From positions 3,249,001-3,313,000 of the forward strand of contig NZ_JABWRZ020000001.1 in NCBI RefSeq assembly GCF_014269185.2: a stretch of DNA of 64,000 bases. The letters run 5' to 3'. This stretch comes from Pseudomonas oryzicola. GTDB lineage: Bacteria > Pseudomonadota > Gammaproteobacteria > Pseudomonadales > Pseudomonadaceae. The notes below the pieces were generated by a model. The model was not told the DNA's origin, ran no database searches, and saw only the letters and a list, made by a program, of their open reading frames with translations. Shown here in pieces: positions 9,298-18,573 of the stretch. The position numbers and the translations under genes are program-made. How positions within the stretch are numbered: position 1 is the stretch's first letter; every line of letters starts with the position of its first letter.

Positions 9298-10223
9298 AAA
9301 CCACATCCTCAAACACATTGCCAAGCGTGCAGTTCGGGGAAAGTGCGCGCTTTCTGCTGCTGATGACCAGCGCGCTCGAGCACTGGGCCTACCGGCCAAT
9401 ATCCCAGATTCTGCCCAATGGCGAGCTGGTGCCGGCCTATGCCCCTTCGGTACTTGAGCTTGTCAGTGATGTGCGCCGAAACACCCGGCAGGCGTGGCTG
9501 TGGAAGCGCAGCGCCCTGGACGAGCGCCACGACTTCGGGCCATTGCTGGTAGACGTGGCAGACGCGCCCGAACTGCTTGCCCATGCAATCGCTACCTGGA
9601 TGCCCATTGGCGGTGCCATCGCGCTGGATGCCGATATTGGCCTCGGTGGCTTGGCAGACCATTTCACCAGCCTGGTACAGGTCTCGCTTCCTGACCAGGG
9701 GCTGGCCACGTTCCAGTTCAGACCGGATCACCTTGCAGCCTGGCTGGATGCACTGGATGACGACCATCGGGCCGATTGGCTCGGGCCTGTGACATCACTG
9801 GCCTGGCGAGTGAACTGGGGACCGGCCCACGAGTGGAAGACACTCGAGCGCAAGCCGGGCAGTGCACGTGCCTTCTCGCAAGCTCCACTGTCCCTGAGCA
9901 AGGTCGAACTGGAACGGCTGCAGGCAGGCATGCATGAGCACTTCGTGCTCACCTTGGCTCACGAGATGGTAGCCCTGCCACAGCATGCCAGCCGCACATT
10001 AGCGGACATCAGGCAATGGATTGAACACCTGCTGCCGCAATTGAAAGCGCTCAATTTTCGTGATGAAGAAACCGCGGGGCAATTCATCAGGCTAACCGCC
10101 AGGAACCTGTGGCTCATGACCGATGAACAGGCCGTAAAGATCTACACCAACCTGAAGGAGTCACCCCAGAGCCGGCTCCATGAACTGCACGCTTTGATCG
10201 AAAGCAAGGAGCCCGCCCCATGA
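9294..10223 (+). CDS. DUF4123 effector adaptor (Tap/TEC-like)
   Basis: 309 residues from the ATG that overlaps the vgrG stop; an open frame extends upstream inside vgrG but has no ribosome site. The region around residues 60-200 ([20 protein letters not shown], then [32 protein letters not shown]) is typical of DUF4123, the chaperone family that loads effectors on VgrG. It lies between vgrG and the VasX-like effector and overlaps the effector start by 4 bp, the standard vgrG-adaptor-effector order. It probably delivers the 996-aa toxin to the VgrG tip. Confidence 0.88.
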   Translation: MKTTSSNTLPSVQFGESARFLLLMTSALEHWAYRPISQILPNGELVPAYAPSVLELVSDVRRNTRQAWLWKRSALDERHDFGPLLVDVADAPELLAHAIATWMPIGGAIALDADIGLGGLADHFTSLVQVSLPDQGLATFQFRPDHLAAWLDALDDDHRADWLGPVTSLAWRVNWGPAHEWKTLERKPGSARAFSQAPLSLSKVELERLQAGMHEHFVLTLAHEMVALPQHASRTLADIRQWIEHLLPQLKALNFRDEETAGQFIRLTARNLWLMTDEQAVKIYTNLKESPQSRLHELHALIESKEPAP

Positions 10224-13210
10224 ACGACGCCTCCGTGAGCAGCGCCACCTCCGGCCCTGCCTGCAGCGCACGCATCCCGATCCTGCCGGTGCGCTATGCC
10301 ATCGTCCCGCGCAGTGGCGACGCTCCCGCCTGCCGCTATGCCGATGCCGGCTTCAACCTGGAACAAGGCTTCCCCCTGCTGCGGCACTCCGCCTACACCC
10401 TGCGCGCCCTGCGCCCAGGCTATGTCTATGTGTTCATGCAAGGCCCCCTGGGCCAGAAGCTGGTCATCCACGAGTACCTCGGCGCAGGCCTCTACAAGGA
10501 ACTGCGCTATCGCGGCCTGGAGGGCTACCACCTGCGCGATCGCTACCTGTCCAGCCGTACCCTGGGCTGGGTCTGGGCCGACACCTGCCCCGATACCGCC
10601 AGCGAAGTGTGGGTCGGCTACAGCCCGCACCTGTGGACCAATGCCATGACCGCCCGCATCAGCGCTTCGCCAGCCCTGCGCAAACGGCACATGCGCCAGC
10701 TGGACATGGCCGAACTCATCAGCGCCAGCCAGGCCCCGTCAAGCCAGCCGCATGTCTTGCCAGTCAGTGCCCTGCCCACCTGGGTTGAAGATTTCAAGCC
10801 CGCCGCGCGGCGCATGCCCCTGACCTGGAGCAGCGATCCGCTCAGCGAAACCTTGCCCATCGGCAACCTTGTGGCCATCGGCCGGCACTACCCTTACACC
10901 CAGCCGAAGGTCCCGGTGGTGGTCGCGCTCGCCGACGCCGAGGGCATGGCCCTGGACCTGAGCCTGTCGGTGTCCGCCTACCAGCACCAACTGCGCGACC
11001 TGATGCCCGCCGAGCAGCTGCCACACCTGAAACCCGCAGAGGGCCCCGAGCACGAACGGGTACCGGCCTGCTATCGGCTGGATGCCGAACAGCTGAGCCC
11101 GCAGAGCCGCGACTTCCACCACCGCAACCTGGTCGCCGTGCTGCTGGACAAGACCCTGGTAAGCCTGTATCCGGCGGATGCGCCATCTCCGGAGCTGGCC
11201 GCGTTCCGGCTGGGCACGGAACGTCGCGGGCCTGCCCTGTCGCCCTCGGCCTCGCGTTTCCAGGCCCTCACCCACGAGGACTATTCACCCCACGGCGCGC
11301 GTCTGGCACAGCGCCTCGATAGCGCCAGCTACCTGCGCTTCCTCGCCGAACGCGATGAGCTGGAGCAGCGCATCGGCGCCCTGCGCAGCCAGGCCTTGCA
11401 AGCCAGCCACGACCATGACACCTGGCTGGCAACCGCCGAACCCCGACATATCGACGATCCCTACAGCCTGGCCGCCGCCCTGGCCTGCTACGACCGCGAC
11501 GAACTCACCTCTGCCCGCGGGCTGGAAATTTCCCTGGCGCTGCTGATCCAGCCGATGGCCCAGCCGGCTCCCGGTACCGAAGACCAGGACCGGCGCTTCA
11601 AGCGCCTGGAGCAGTGGCTGGACCAGCACGACAGCCCGCTCTACACCGCCCTCGCCCCGTTCAACCCGTTCAAGGACAAGGCCGACGCGATCGGCAGCCT
11701 GCTCGGCGCCAGCGACAACGTGATCGAAGGCTTGGCCGGGCGTTTTCCGGCCATGGCCGACATCACCGACCTGACGGCCCAGTCGGTCAACACCGTGGTG
11801 CTCAAGCGCCTGCGCGGGCAGACTCGCTGGGATGCCAGCCGTGGCCTGCGCCAGCAAGTGCTGCTGGCGGCAGGTGAAGCCAATGCCGAGAAGGCACTCG
11901 GGCTGTTGGCGGCACGCTATCGGATTACCGACCAGGCGATCAGGGAAAATCCATTCAGCCAGGAGGTGCAGAAGTACCTGAAAAGCGGCATGGCGCAGGT
12001 GGAGGAAATGAAGCGCCTGCGGATCTCGGGGAGCCGGACGATTTCAGTTGAAATGACCACTACCGTACGGGTGAAACCCAACTTCCTCGGGTTGCTGACA
12101 TCCAGCGTTGGCGGCGGGTTGAACGCCGGGATGCTGTGGTTCAACGTGTTATCGCTGAAGACGGCCTACAACAGCCTGCAGAAAAGTGATGCGCCGGAAT
12201 ACACCACGGGCTTCGCTTCATCGATTTTCGGTGTTATCGGTGCGGCCGCGTCGACATTGGTCAGCGTGCGCGCAACGCAGAAAGCCGTGATGATGAGATT
12301 GAGTTCGACTGCGCCAGGAATGGCGTTTGGCAATGGGTTCATTAGCTACCTGAGCAGTAATCTCTTTGCGCGTTTAGCAGGATATCCGGCAATAGCATTT
12401 GGCCTATTCTCTGATGGCGCCAAGGGGCTGCGCCAGTTCGATAACGGTGATTCTACTGCTGGGAGATACACAATGGCTGGTGGATTTACCATGGCTATTG
12501 GTTCTGCTGTGGTTCTTGAGGCTGGACTTGCTGTTGCGGGTGCAACATTGGTTGTGCCCTTCGCCGGATGGGCCGCAGCTGCCCTTGTACTTGTCGGAAC
12601 AGCCATCATTGCAGGGGGTCTATACCTGCACACCAAGGCACATGAGCGACTTCACAGTCCAATAGAGCTTTGGGCAGCACGTGGCATCTTCGGCAATCGC
12701 CATAACGATGGCGAAGTCCGCCCTGGAATCATGTTGGATCATGAAAAAAAACTGCCTACATTCCCATCGCTGCATGCTGAAATTAAAACTTGGCACAACG
12801 AGCATTATGGACCAAAACTCCTATCAGCCGAGCAAGCCCGATCACTTGGCATAACTGAAGTTGACACTCGGTGGCATCAGAACGACCACTGGACGCTGCC
12901 AAACTGGACAGCTATCACATCTAACGAAGTTGCCACGCTTCAACCAACCGTGGAGTTTACAGTACTTCTACCGGGTTTCGTAACTGGGGTGAGCGAATGG
13001 TCCGGAAAATTGAGTGGCTTTTTTGATGATCGGGGCGTAGACGTGTTTCCACTCATCCCAACCGGCTTCATCGTCGACGCTGGTTTGGTTTTACATTTCA
13101 AAACCACGCTAACCAATCAAAGACATGTCTCACTGCACCTAGCCTATAGGGCCAATCAAGGGTTGGATGAAAACAATGAGATTTCTGCAACCTTTCATCT
13201 AGAGCGCTGA
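10220..13210 (+). CDS. VasX-like T6SS effector, probable pore former
   Basis: 996 residues. The N-terminus ([17 protein letters not shown], then [18 protein letters not shown]) is the VasX N-terminal region shared by the BTH_I2691 effector family. At least four hydrophobic segments lie at about residues 622-648, 663-685, 700-732 and 753-803, rich in Gly and Ala. The last 190 residues are soluble. VasX proteins insert in target inner membranes and dissipate the proton gradient; a similar action is inferred here. No PAAR domain is seen. From about 12,290 onward the DNA becomes AT-richer with rarer codons than the first 2 kb, suggesting that the C-terminal toxin part was acquired separately. Confidence 0.85.
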   Translation: MNDASVSSATSGPACSARIPILPVRYAIVPRSGDAPACRYADAGFNLEQGFPLLRHSAYTLRALRPGYVYVFMQGPLGQKLVIHEYLGAGLYKELRYRGLEGYHLRDRYLSSRTLGWVWADTCPDTASEVWVGYSPHLWTNAMTARISASPALRKRHMRQLDMAELISASQAPSSQPHVLPVSALPTWVEDFKPAARRMPLTWSSDPLSETLPIGNLVAIGRHYPYTQPKVPVVVALADAEGMALDLSLSVSAYQHQLRDLMPAEQLPHLKPAEGPEHERVPACYRLDAEQLSPQSRDFHHRNLVAVLLDKTLVSLYPADAPSPELAAFRLGTERRGPALSPSASRFQALTHEDYSPHGARLAQRLDSASYLRFLAERDELEQRIGALRSQALQASHDHDTWLATAEPRHIDDPYSLAAALACYDRDELTSARGLEISLALLIQPMAQPAPGTEDQDRRFKRLEQWLDQHDSPLYTALAPFNPFKDKADAIGSLLGASDNVIEGLAGRFPAMADITDLTAQSVNTVVLKRLRGQTRWDASRGLRQQVLLAAGEANAEKALGLLAARYRITDQAIRENPFSQEVQKYLKSGMAQVEEMKRLRISGSRTISVEMTTTVRVKPNFLGLLTSSVGGGLNAGMLWFNVLSLKTAYNSLQKSDAPEYTTGFASSIFGVIGAAASTLVSVRATQKAVMMRLSSTAPGMAFGNGFISYLSSNLFARLAGYPAIAFGLFSDGAKGLRQFDNGDSTAGRYTMAGGFTMAIGSAVVLEAGLAVAGATLVVPFAGWAAAALVLVGTAIIAGGLYLHTKAHERLHSPIELWAARGIFGNRHNDGEVRPGIMLDHEKKLPTFPSLHAEIKTWHNEHYGPKLLSAEQARSLGITEVDTRWHQNDHWTLPNWTAITSNEVATLQPTVEFTVLLPGFVTGVSEWSGKLSGFFDDRGVDVFPLIPTGFIVDAGLVLHFKTTLTNQRHVSLHLAYRANQGLDENNEISATFHLER

Positions 13211-13212
13211 TC

Positions 13213-14103
13213 ATGGCAACCATCTGGACATTCGACACAACATCAAAATCAGGACACAAACCTGCGATTGGCGGACAGCTAATGAGCCTATCCAATAACA
13301 CCCTATGCCTGCGAAACCCATGGGTAACAGATTCGGTTTTCATGGGAAAGCTGTACTGCGCAATGACGATCACCCTATTAATTGGCTTTTATCCCTATCT
13401 CTTTCCAAGCCTTTCAGACTTATACACTGAAGATACCACGTTAATGCTAATGTTTTTAATGGCGCCCTTCACATTCACGCCATTCCTGATCTATAGAATC
13501 TACTTCATAAAAGGCTTATCGGCTATTTGCCTGAACCGCTATTCCAAAAAAATCTACTATCAGCGATTGAGCAAGACATTAGTCTTTGACTGGAATAACA
13601 CCGGAGGTGGTATCTTCAAACGCACCGAGTTTGGCGGCGCCTCCTTCAGCACCTGCTATGCCCTCGCCTTCGCCCCTCGCCGGAAAGACGGCAGCCTTCA
13701 CCAAAAGGACTGCCTCTGGGTCGACAGCAACGAACCCACCGAAGCCAGCGTCAAGCATGTCGCCGAAGTATGGGAATACCTACGTCACTTCATGGACCAC
13801 GGTCTCGACAAACTCCCCCCACCTGGTGAACCCAATTGGTGGCACCGGCCGCTTCACGCCATTTGCCTGACCCCGGCAGAGGCCTGGCGCCACTACGCCC
13901 CCTGGCGGACAGGCGAGCCCGGTGAAATGCAGGGCAAGAAGAACTGGCAACTACCGTTCTGGGCCGTACTGTTTCCCTACAACCTGACAGTCGCCATCTG
14001 CTGGTACGGCGTCTGTCGGCTGTTCAATGTCCGCGCAGCCGCACCACCTCCGGAAGCCTTTCAGAACGCCACCGTGCAACCCTTTAAAAAGAAGCGCAGA
14101 TGA
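13213..14103 (+). CDS. Membrane immunity candidate (DUF6708-like)
   Basis: 296 residues beginning two bases after the effector stop. Hydrophobic segments are at about residues 46-67 and 76-100, with a third near 244-272; the middle is soluble (FGGASFSTCYALAFAPRRKDGSLHQKD). The layout and position resemble DUF6708 proteins that follow VasX-like effectors. Immunity to VasX is given by an inner-membrane protein (TsiV2), so this is probably the cognate immunity protein, by inference. Composition is mosaic: the first 400 bp are AT-rich like the effector 3' end, while from about 13,620 the gene returns to typical high GC. Confidence 0.7.
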   Translation: MATIWTFDTTSKSGHKPAIGGQLMSLSNNTLCLRNPWVTDSVFMGKLYCAMTITLLIGFYPYLFPSLSDLYTEDTTLMLMFLMAPFTFTPFLIYRIYFIKGLSAICLNRYSKKIYYQRLSKTLVFDWNNTGGGIFKRTEFGGASFSTCYALAFAPRRKDGSLHQKDCLWVDSNEPTEASVKHVAEVWEYLRHFMDHGLDKLPPPGEPNWWHRPLHAICLTPAEAWRHYAPWRTGEPGEMQGKKNWQLPFWAVLFPYNLTVAICWYGVCRLFNVRAAAPPPEAFQNATVQPFKKKRR

Positions 14104-14418
14104 AACCCGCGGTTGGCCATCGACATAGCTGCACGGTCCAGGGCGAAGGCCCACGATTCGGATAAAGCCCTCAACCAAACAGTCGGGCCGCCTTGCGGCC
14201 CAACGGCAACGCCCCTCCGGAACAAAGTAGTCATCACAATTTATTACATCCAATCAACTTTACTGCGGGAACAAACTTACAAAAACAAACCGGAATTAAA
14301 CATCCCACCCAAGACGATGCACGAACTGCCAAACCTAAACATTTCACAAATTATTTCCGCGCTTGCATTATCGTTCGACAGCCACTAACACTACCCCATC
14401 AATCGATGGAGAGATAAC
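14104..14418. other. AT-rich intergenic region
   Basis: 315 bp between the immunity gene and the MvaT-like gene. The first third has a GGGCCGC-CTT-GCGGCCC hairpin at about 14,187-14,203 without a T-run. From about 14,220 the DNA is markedly AT-rich with no convincing ORF; a 91-codon frame at 14113-14388 has atypical codon use and no ribosome site. It probably holds the promoter of the downstream MvaT-like gene and looks like the kind of AT-rich DNA MvaT proteins bind. Confidence 0.5.
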
Positions 14419-14796
14419 ATGTCCAGACTTGCCGAATTCCGTGCACTCGAACACCTGCTCGCCGCCAAGAAGTCCGAACTCTCTTTCATAAAAATCGATC
14501 CGCACCTCAAGCGCGAATTCGAGTTCGAAGGCAAACTCCGCGACCTGCTCGCCGAATACCAATTCGGCTTATCGGATATATTGGCAATCAGAGGGATCGA
14601 GGACGAAGATAGCAAGCATTCATGGTCGCCCCCTTTACCACTCCGCCGCTTCAGGGCACGGCAATGCAAGTACTACAGAAACCCGTACACCGGTGAGATG
14701 GTAGAAGCGAAGAGCACGTTAAACAAAACACTACAATTGTGGATGCAACAGTACGGCCGCGAGGAGGTGAAACGCTGGGCAACTGTGTGGTACTGA
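14419..14796 (+). CDS. Divergent MvaT-family silencer-like protein
   Basis: 125 residues starting MSRLAEFRALEHLLAAKKSEL, the MvaT/TurB N-terminal coiled coil for dimerisation. The C-terminal DNA-binding half retains YYRNPYTGEMVEAK and LWMQQYG, but the usual ETKGGNH loop is replaced by EAKSTLNK. In P. aeruginosa MvaT, a Gly-Asn pair in this loop grips the minor groove, so DNA binding may be weak or changed. GGAGAGA precedes the ATG. The gene is AT-richer than the core genome and sits directly behind the T6SS effector/immunity pair. It could silence the cassette or act as a dominant-negative partner of genomic MvaT proteins. Confidence 0.8.
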   Translation: MSRLAEFRALEHLLAAKKSELSFIKIDPHLKREFEFEGKLRDLLAEYQFGLSDILAIRGIEDEDSKHSWSPPLPLRRFRARQCKYYRNPYTGEMVEAKSTLNKTLQLWMQQYGREEVKRWATVWY

Positions 14797-14874
14797 CACC
14801 TTGGCGCCAACTCATGCTCTGCCCTGCCGATACTTTACCGGCCTGCGGTGCCGAGTAACGACGGCCCCGTCTCC

Positions 14875-14935
14875 TTCGGCATGGTCCGAACCACCGCCTC
14901 GCCCACAGGCCACCGCAACCGTTCGGTAACCGAAC
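14875..14935. promoter_or_regulatory. Two TTCGG/CCGAA inverted repeats upstream of MFS gene
   Basis: TTCGG-N6-CCGAA at 14875-14890 and a perfect palindrome GTTCGGTAACCGAAC at 14921-14935 lie 130-190 bp before the MFS start. The second resembles the 15-bp sites of IclR-family regulators such as PcaR. Likely an operator for the transporter; the cognate regulator is unknown. Confidence 0.45.
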
Positions 14936-15068
14936 ACTAGCCTCTCACTTGAATTGACGCTGCCGCCTTCACTGCCCACCATGCACCGGCCTTGCATGTC
15001 CCCTGCCTGGGACCCGGCGATCTACCCGTAGCACCGCAGCTGAATACAATTTCAAGAACGAGCAGTTT

Positions 15069-16394
15069 ATGAACCACTCCAGGACCACTCCCGCCGCCCC
15101 TCGGACGCACCAAGGTTCGATCGGCGACAAGCTTCGCGGCGCCTTCGCCGTCGGCAAGACCCGCTGGGGCATGCTTGCCCTGGTATTCTTCGCCACCACC
15201 TTGAACTACATCGACCGTGCCGCGCTGGGCATCATGCAGCCAATCCTGGCCAAGGAAATGAGCTGGACGGCGATGGACTACGCCAACATCAACTTCTGGT
15301 TCCAGGTCGGCTACGCCATCGGATTCCTGCTGCAAGGCCGGTTGATCGACAAGGTCGGGGTAAAGCGCGCGTTCTTCTGCGCCGTGCTGCTATGGAGCCT
15401 GGCCACCGGCGCCCATGGCCTGGCCACGTCGGCCGCCGGTTTCATGGTCTGCCGCTTCATCCTCGGCCTGACCGAGGCGGCCAACTACCCGGCCTGTGTG
15501 AAGACCGTGCGCCTGTGGTTCCCGGCGGGGGAGCGCGCCATCGCCACCGGCCTGTTCAATGCCGGTACCAACGTCGGCGCCATGGTCACCCCGGCCCTGT
15601 TACCGCTGATCCTGGCGGTGTGGGGCTGGCAGGCCGCGTTCATCGCCATGGGTAGCCTGGGCCTGGTGTGGGTGGTGCTGTGGGTGCTGAAGTACTACAA
15701 CCCGGAAGACCATCCCCGCGTGCGCCAGAGCGAGGTGGAATACATCCAGCAGGGCGATACCGCCGAGCCAAGCCGCGTGCCGTTCAGCCGCATTCTGCGC
15801 CTGCGTGGCACCTGGGCCTTCGCGGTGGCCTATGCGATTACCGCGCCGGTGTTCTGGTTCTATCTGTACTGGTTGCCACCGTTCCTCAACCAACAGTACA
15901 GCCTGGGTATCAACGTGACCCAGATGGGTATCCCGCTGATCATCATCTGGCTGACAGCGGACTTCGGCAGCATCGGCGGCGGCGTCCTGTCGTCCTGGCT
16001 GATCGGGCGTGGCATGCGCGCCACCACGGCGCGGCTGGTATCGATGCTGATCTTCGCCTGCACCATGCTCAGCGTCACCTTCGCCGCCAACGCCAGTGGC
16101 CTGTGGGTCGCGGTGGCCGCCATTTCGCTGGCGGTGGGCGCGCACCAGGCGTGGACGGCCAATATCTGGAGCCTGGTGATGGACTACACACCCCGGCACC
16201 TGGTGAGTACGGTGTTCGGCTTCGGCAGCATGTGCGCGGCGATTGGCGGCATGTTCATGACCCAGATCGTCGGCAGCGTACTGACCGCCACAAACAACAA
16301 CTATGCGCTGTTGTTCACCCTGATTCCGGCCATGTACTTCCTGGCGCTGGTGTGGATGTACTTCATGGCGCCGCGCAAGGTCGAGCACGCCTAG
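15069..16394 (+). CDS. MFS transporter, anion:cation symporter type
   Basis: 441 residues with about 12 hydrophobic helices. The first helix contains the LNYIDRAALG motif typical of the ACS family (hexuronate, glucarate, phthalate and other organic anions), followed by the RLIDKVGVKRAFF loop between helices 2 and 3 and AANYPACVKTVRLWFPAGERA. It probably imports a sugar acid or cyclic polyol acid. It is followed by a terminator and then by a catabolic set on the opposite strand (TIM-barrel isomerase, Gfo/Idh/MocA oxidoreductase) likely to act on the same substrate. The substrate cannot be named from sequence alone. Confidence 0.88.
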   Translation: MNHSRTTPAAPRTHQGSIGDKLRGAFAVGKTRWGMLALVFFATTLNYIDRAALGIMQPILAKEMSWTAMDYANINFWFQVGYAIGFLLQGRLIDKVGVKRAFFCAVLLWSLATGAHGLATSAAGFMVCRFILGLTEAANYPACVKTVRLWFPAGERAIATGLFNAGTNVGAMVTPALLPLILAVWGWQAAFIAMGSLGLVWVVLWVLKYYNPEDHPRVRQSEVEYIQQGDTAEPSRVPFSRILRLRGTWAFAVAYAITAPVFWFYLYWLPPFLNQQYSLGINVTQMGIPLIIIWLTADFGSIGGGVLSSWLIGRGMRATTARLVSMLIFACTMLSVTFAANASGLWVAVAAISLAVGAHQAWTANIWSLVMDYTPRHLVSTVFGFGSMCAAIGGMFMTQIVGSVLTATNNNYALLFTLIPAMYFLALVWMYFMAPRKVEHA

Positions 16395-16418
16395 GCGCGC
16401 AGCCACTTACCTCTACGG

Positions 16419-16439
16419 GGCCCCTTGCGGGCCTTTTTT
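16419..16439 (+). terminator. Rho-independent terminator after MFS gene
   Basis: GGCCC-CTTGC-GGGCC stem-loop followed by six T, 25 bp after the MFS stop codon. Confidence 0.8.
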
Positions 16440-16534
16440 GGTTCAGGCCGCAATGGCAATGCTTGCACCGGCCCCGTCGTCGCCAAGCCGGCTCCTGCCG
16501 CACAGCAGCTGGCTTGCCGGCGAACAGGTTTCGG

Positions 16535-17350
16535 TCAGACCTTGCCCAGCACCGCCATGGCTTTCTCCAGTGCCATGCGCGCACGCTGTTCCCCACTGAT
16601 GCCCTGCGCCAGTAGCTGCCGCGTGGGTATTTCCAGGCTCAGCGGTACGTTCGATGGCAAGCCGCGCAGCAGGCCGACCAGGTCGGCATCGCCCTCGCCC
16701 GGAAAGCGCCGTTCATTGCGTGCCTGGCGCAGGATTTCGTTCATGTCGGCCGGCACCGGGCCAGCGACGTCGCACAACTGGGCGTAGCGCATGCGCTGCG
16801 GCGCCAGCTGCGCCAGGTCATGCAACGAACAGCTGGAGCGGTTGAAGTGGAACGCATCCACCAGCACGCAGCCATTGACGCGGTCGGCATTGGCCACCAC
16901 CCGCATGGCCTGGCGCAGGTCACGCACATCGGTCCAGGGCATGAACTCCAGATGCGGATAAATACCGTAGCCCGCCGCCAGGTCGCACAGCGCGGCAAAA
17001 CGCTCGGTCAAGCGCGCCTCGTCCGGATCGTTGCCAGCCACCAGAAGCTCTGTACCGCCCAGTTCTGCACCCACTGCCAGAATCGGCTCGAAACTGGCCA
17101 CACAGGAGTCCGCCTTCAGGCGCAGGATTTCCAGGTCCAGCACCTTGACGCCCGTATCGCGCAAACGCGCCTGGGTCTTGCGGCGCAGGTCGCCATCGGC
17201 CACCAGCGGAAAATGCTGTTCCTGTTCGGTGGCAGGCACCAGGCGCAGGCCAACGTGGCTGTAACCGGCGCGGGCTGCCGCTTCAACCATGTCGGGTGGC
17301 GACAGTTCGAGCACAGTCAGTGCCGCCAGCGAAAACATTCGATCAGTCAT
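16535..17350 (-). CDS. TIM-barrel sugar isomerase/epimerase-like protein
   Basis: 271 residues of the xylose-isomerase-like TIM barrel (AP endonuclease 2 fold, IolE/IolI relatives). Recognisable parts are ELSPPDMVEAAARAGYSHVGLR near residue 15, the HLEFMPWTDV strand near 135 with its conserved Glu, NGCVLVDAFHFNRS near 160, and MRYAQLCDVAG. Metal-ligand acidic residues and the His in DAFHF are in place. Such enzymes isomerise or epimerise keto sugars or dehydrate cyclitols. It follows the Gfo/Idh/MocA gene on the same strand with a 31-bp gap, so the two probably form one operon acting on one substrate. Confidence 0.8.
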   Translation of the reverse strand: MTDRMFSLAALTVLELSPPDMVEAAARAGYSHVGLRLVPATEQEQHFPLVADGDLRRKTQARLRDTGVKVLDLEILRLKADSCVASFEPILAVGAELGGTELLVAGNDPDEARLTERFAALCDLAAGYGIYPHLEFMPWTDVRDLRQAMRVVANADRVNGCVLVDAFHFNRSSCSLHDLAQLAPQRMRYAQLCDVAGPVPADMNEILRQARNERRFPGEGDADLVGLLRGLPSNVPLSLEIPTRQLLAQGISGEQRARMALEKAMAVLGKV

Positions 17351-17381
17351 CAGTCGTCACCCGCGAGAATGAATGGCGCAT

Positions 17382-18434
17382 TCAGACCACCTGCTCGGGC
17401 ATACAGGCCCGACCGCTTTCCGCTGCCTTGCGGATCGCTTCGATCAAGGCCAGGGTACGCCCTCCATCGGCCGCATCGACCAGCGGCGCCTGTTCGCCTC
17501 GGGCCACCCGCACAAAGTGCTGCAGCTGGAGGGTCAATGCCTCGCCGGCGGGGATGCTTTCCTCACTCTGCAACAGCGGCGCATGCCAACCCGCGCCCGC
17601 CTCGGCGTAGTGCCAGCGCTTGAGCTGGGGAATGCTCAGCGCGCCCAGGGTGCCAGCCAGCAGGTAGCAAGGCTGGCCGTGCTGACGCGGGTACACCGGG
17701 CTTTCGCCAGAGCCCAGCTCCCAGCTCCAGGGCGCGGCTACCGCGTCGGAACCGGTCAGGCTACCCAACGCGCCATTGGCGAATTGCAATAGCACCGCTG
17801 CACTGTCTTCGTTGGCATAACCGCGCACATCGCTGCGGGTGAAGGCCTGCACCTGCTCCACCTCGCCACACAGGTGACGCAGCAGGTCGAGGTCATGGAT
17901 CAGGTTGGTCAGCAGGAAACCGGCACCCGGCTCGCGGCGCCATGGGGTTTCGAAGTAGCTGTCGGGCTTTTGCAATTGCCACAGCGCGGTGACGTTGATC
18001 AACCGCCCCAGCTTGCCAGCGCTGATCACCTGACGGGCTCGGCTGATCAGCGGGTTGTGCCGGCGGTGATGGCCGACCAGTACCGGCACATTGCGCCGAC
18101 GCGAGGCCTCGACCAGTGCGCGTACTTCCTCCAGGTGCACGCCCACCGGCTTTTCGACCAACACGGGGACGCCGGCCTCGATGCAGTCCAGCGCGGTGAC
18201 GACATGCAGGTTGTTCGGGTTGGCGACGATCACGGCATCGGGCCGTACGCTTTCCAGCATGTGCCGATGGTCGGCGAAACAGGGCACGCCGCATTCCGCG
18301 GCGAAGGCCTCGGCCTGCGGGCCTGGGTCGGCCACGGCACACAGGCGCGCTTGCGGCACATTGAGCAGATGCCGGTAATGCTGGCGGCCCATGCTGCCAG
18401 CGCCGATCAAGGCGATACGAAGGGGTGCGTTCAA
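17382..18434 (-). CDS. Gfo/Idh/MocA family NAD(P)-dependent oxidoreductase
   Basis: 350 residues. The N-terminal Rossmann domain has RIALIGAGSMGRQHYRHL (GxGxxG at residues 11-16), PDAVIVANPNNLHV and the VLVEKPVGVHLEEV block with the conserved EKP lysine near residue 95; the C-terminal alpha/beta domain includes NLIHDLDLLRHLCG with the family's conserved D-x-x-x-D/H pattern. These enzymes oxidise sugars, inositols or related polyols. Two IclR-type palindromes sit 37-85 bp upstream. Probably the dehydrogenase step of the local pathway. Confidence 0.88.
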   Translation of the reverse strand: MNAPLRIALIGAGSMGRQHYRHLLNVPQARLCAVADPGPQAEAFAAECGVPCFADHRHMLESVRPDAVIVANPNNLHVVTALDCIEAGVPVLVEKPVGVHLEEVRALVEASRRRNVPVLVGHHRRHNPLISRARQVISAGKLGRLINVTALWQLQKPDSYFETPWRREPGAGFLLTNLIHDLDLLRHLCGEVEQVQAFTRSDVRGYANEDSAAVLLQFANGALGSLTGSDAVAAPWSWELGSGESPVYPRQHGQPCYLLAGTLGALSIPQLKRWHYAEAGAGWHAPLLQSEESIPAGEALTLQLQHFVRVARGEQAPLVDAADGGRTLALIEAIRKAAESGRACMPEQVV

Positions 18435-18470
18435 CAGCCTGTCCTCTTGTGATTGTTGTGCTGATGACTC

Positions 18471-18519
18471 TGGAACGAAGTTCCATAATCCGCGACCAAT
18501 AATCTAGAACCAAGTTCTG
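18471..18519. promoter_or_regulatory. Two IclR-type operators before the oxidoreductase gene
   Basis: TGGAACGAAGTTCCA (18471-18485) is a perfect palindrome, and TAGAACCAAGTTCTG (18505-18519) is a near copy. Both lie in the promoter region of the minus-strand Gfo/Idh/MocA gene. The same motif occurs at 19509, which points to one regulator. Confidence 0.75.
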
Positions 18520-18573
18520 AATTTCAGAAGCACTGGCAGATCAGACTGTGCGGTTATCGCCCGCAAATGTGCC

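Noticed and set aside
7987..9399. A 470-codon minus frame across vgrG
   Set aside because: No domain signature and antisense to a well-supported VgrG.
14113..14388. A 91-codon frame in the AT-rich gap before the MvaT-like gene
   Set aside because: No ribosome site, no recognisable motif and poor codon use; more likely a control region.
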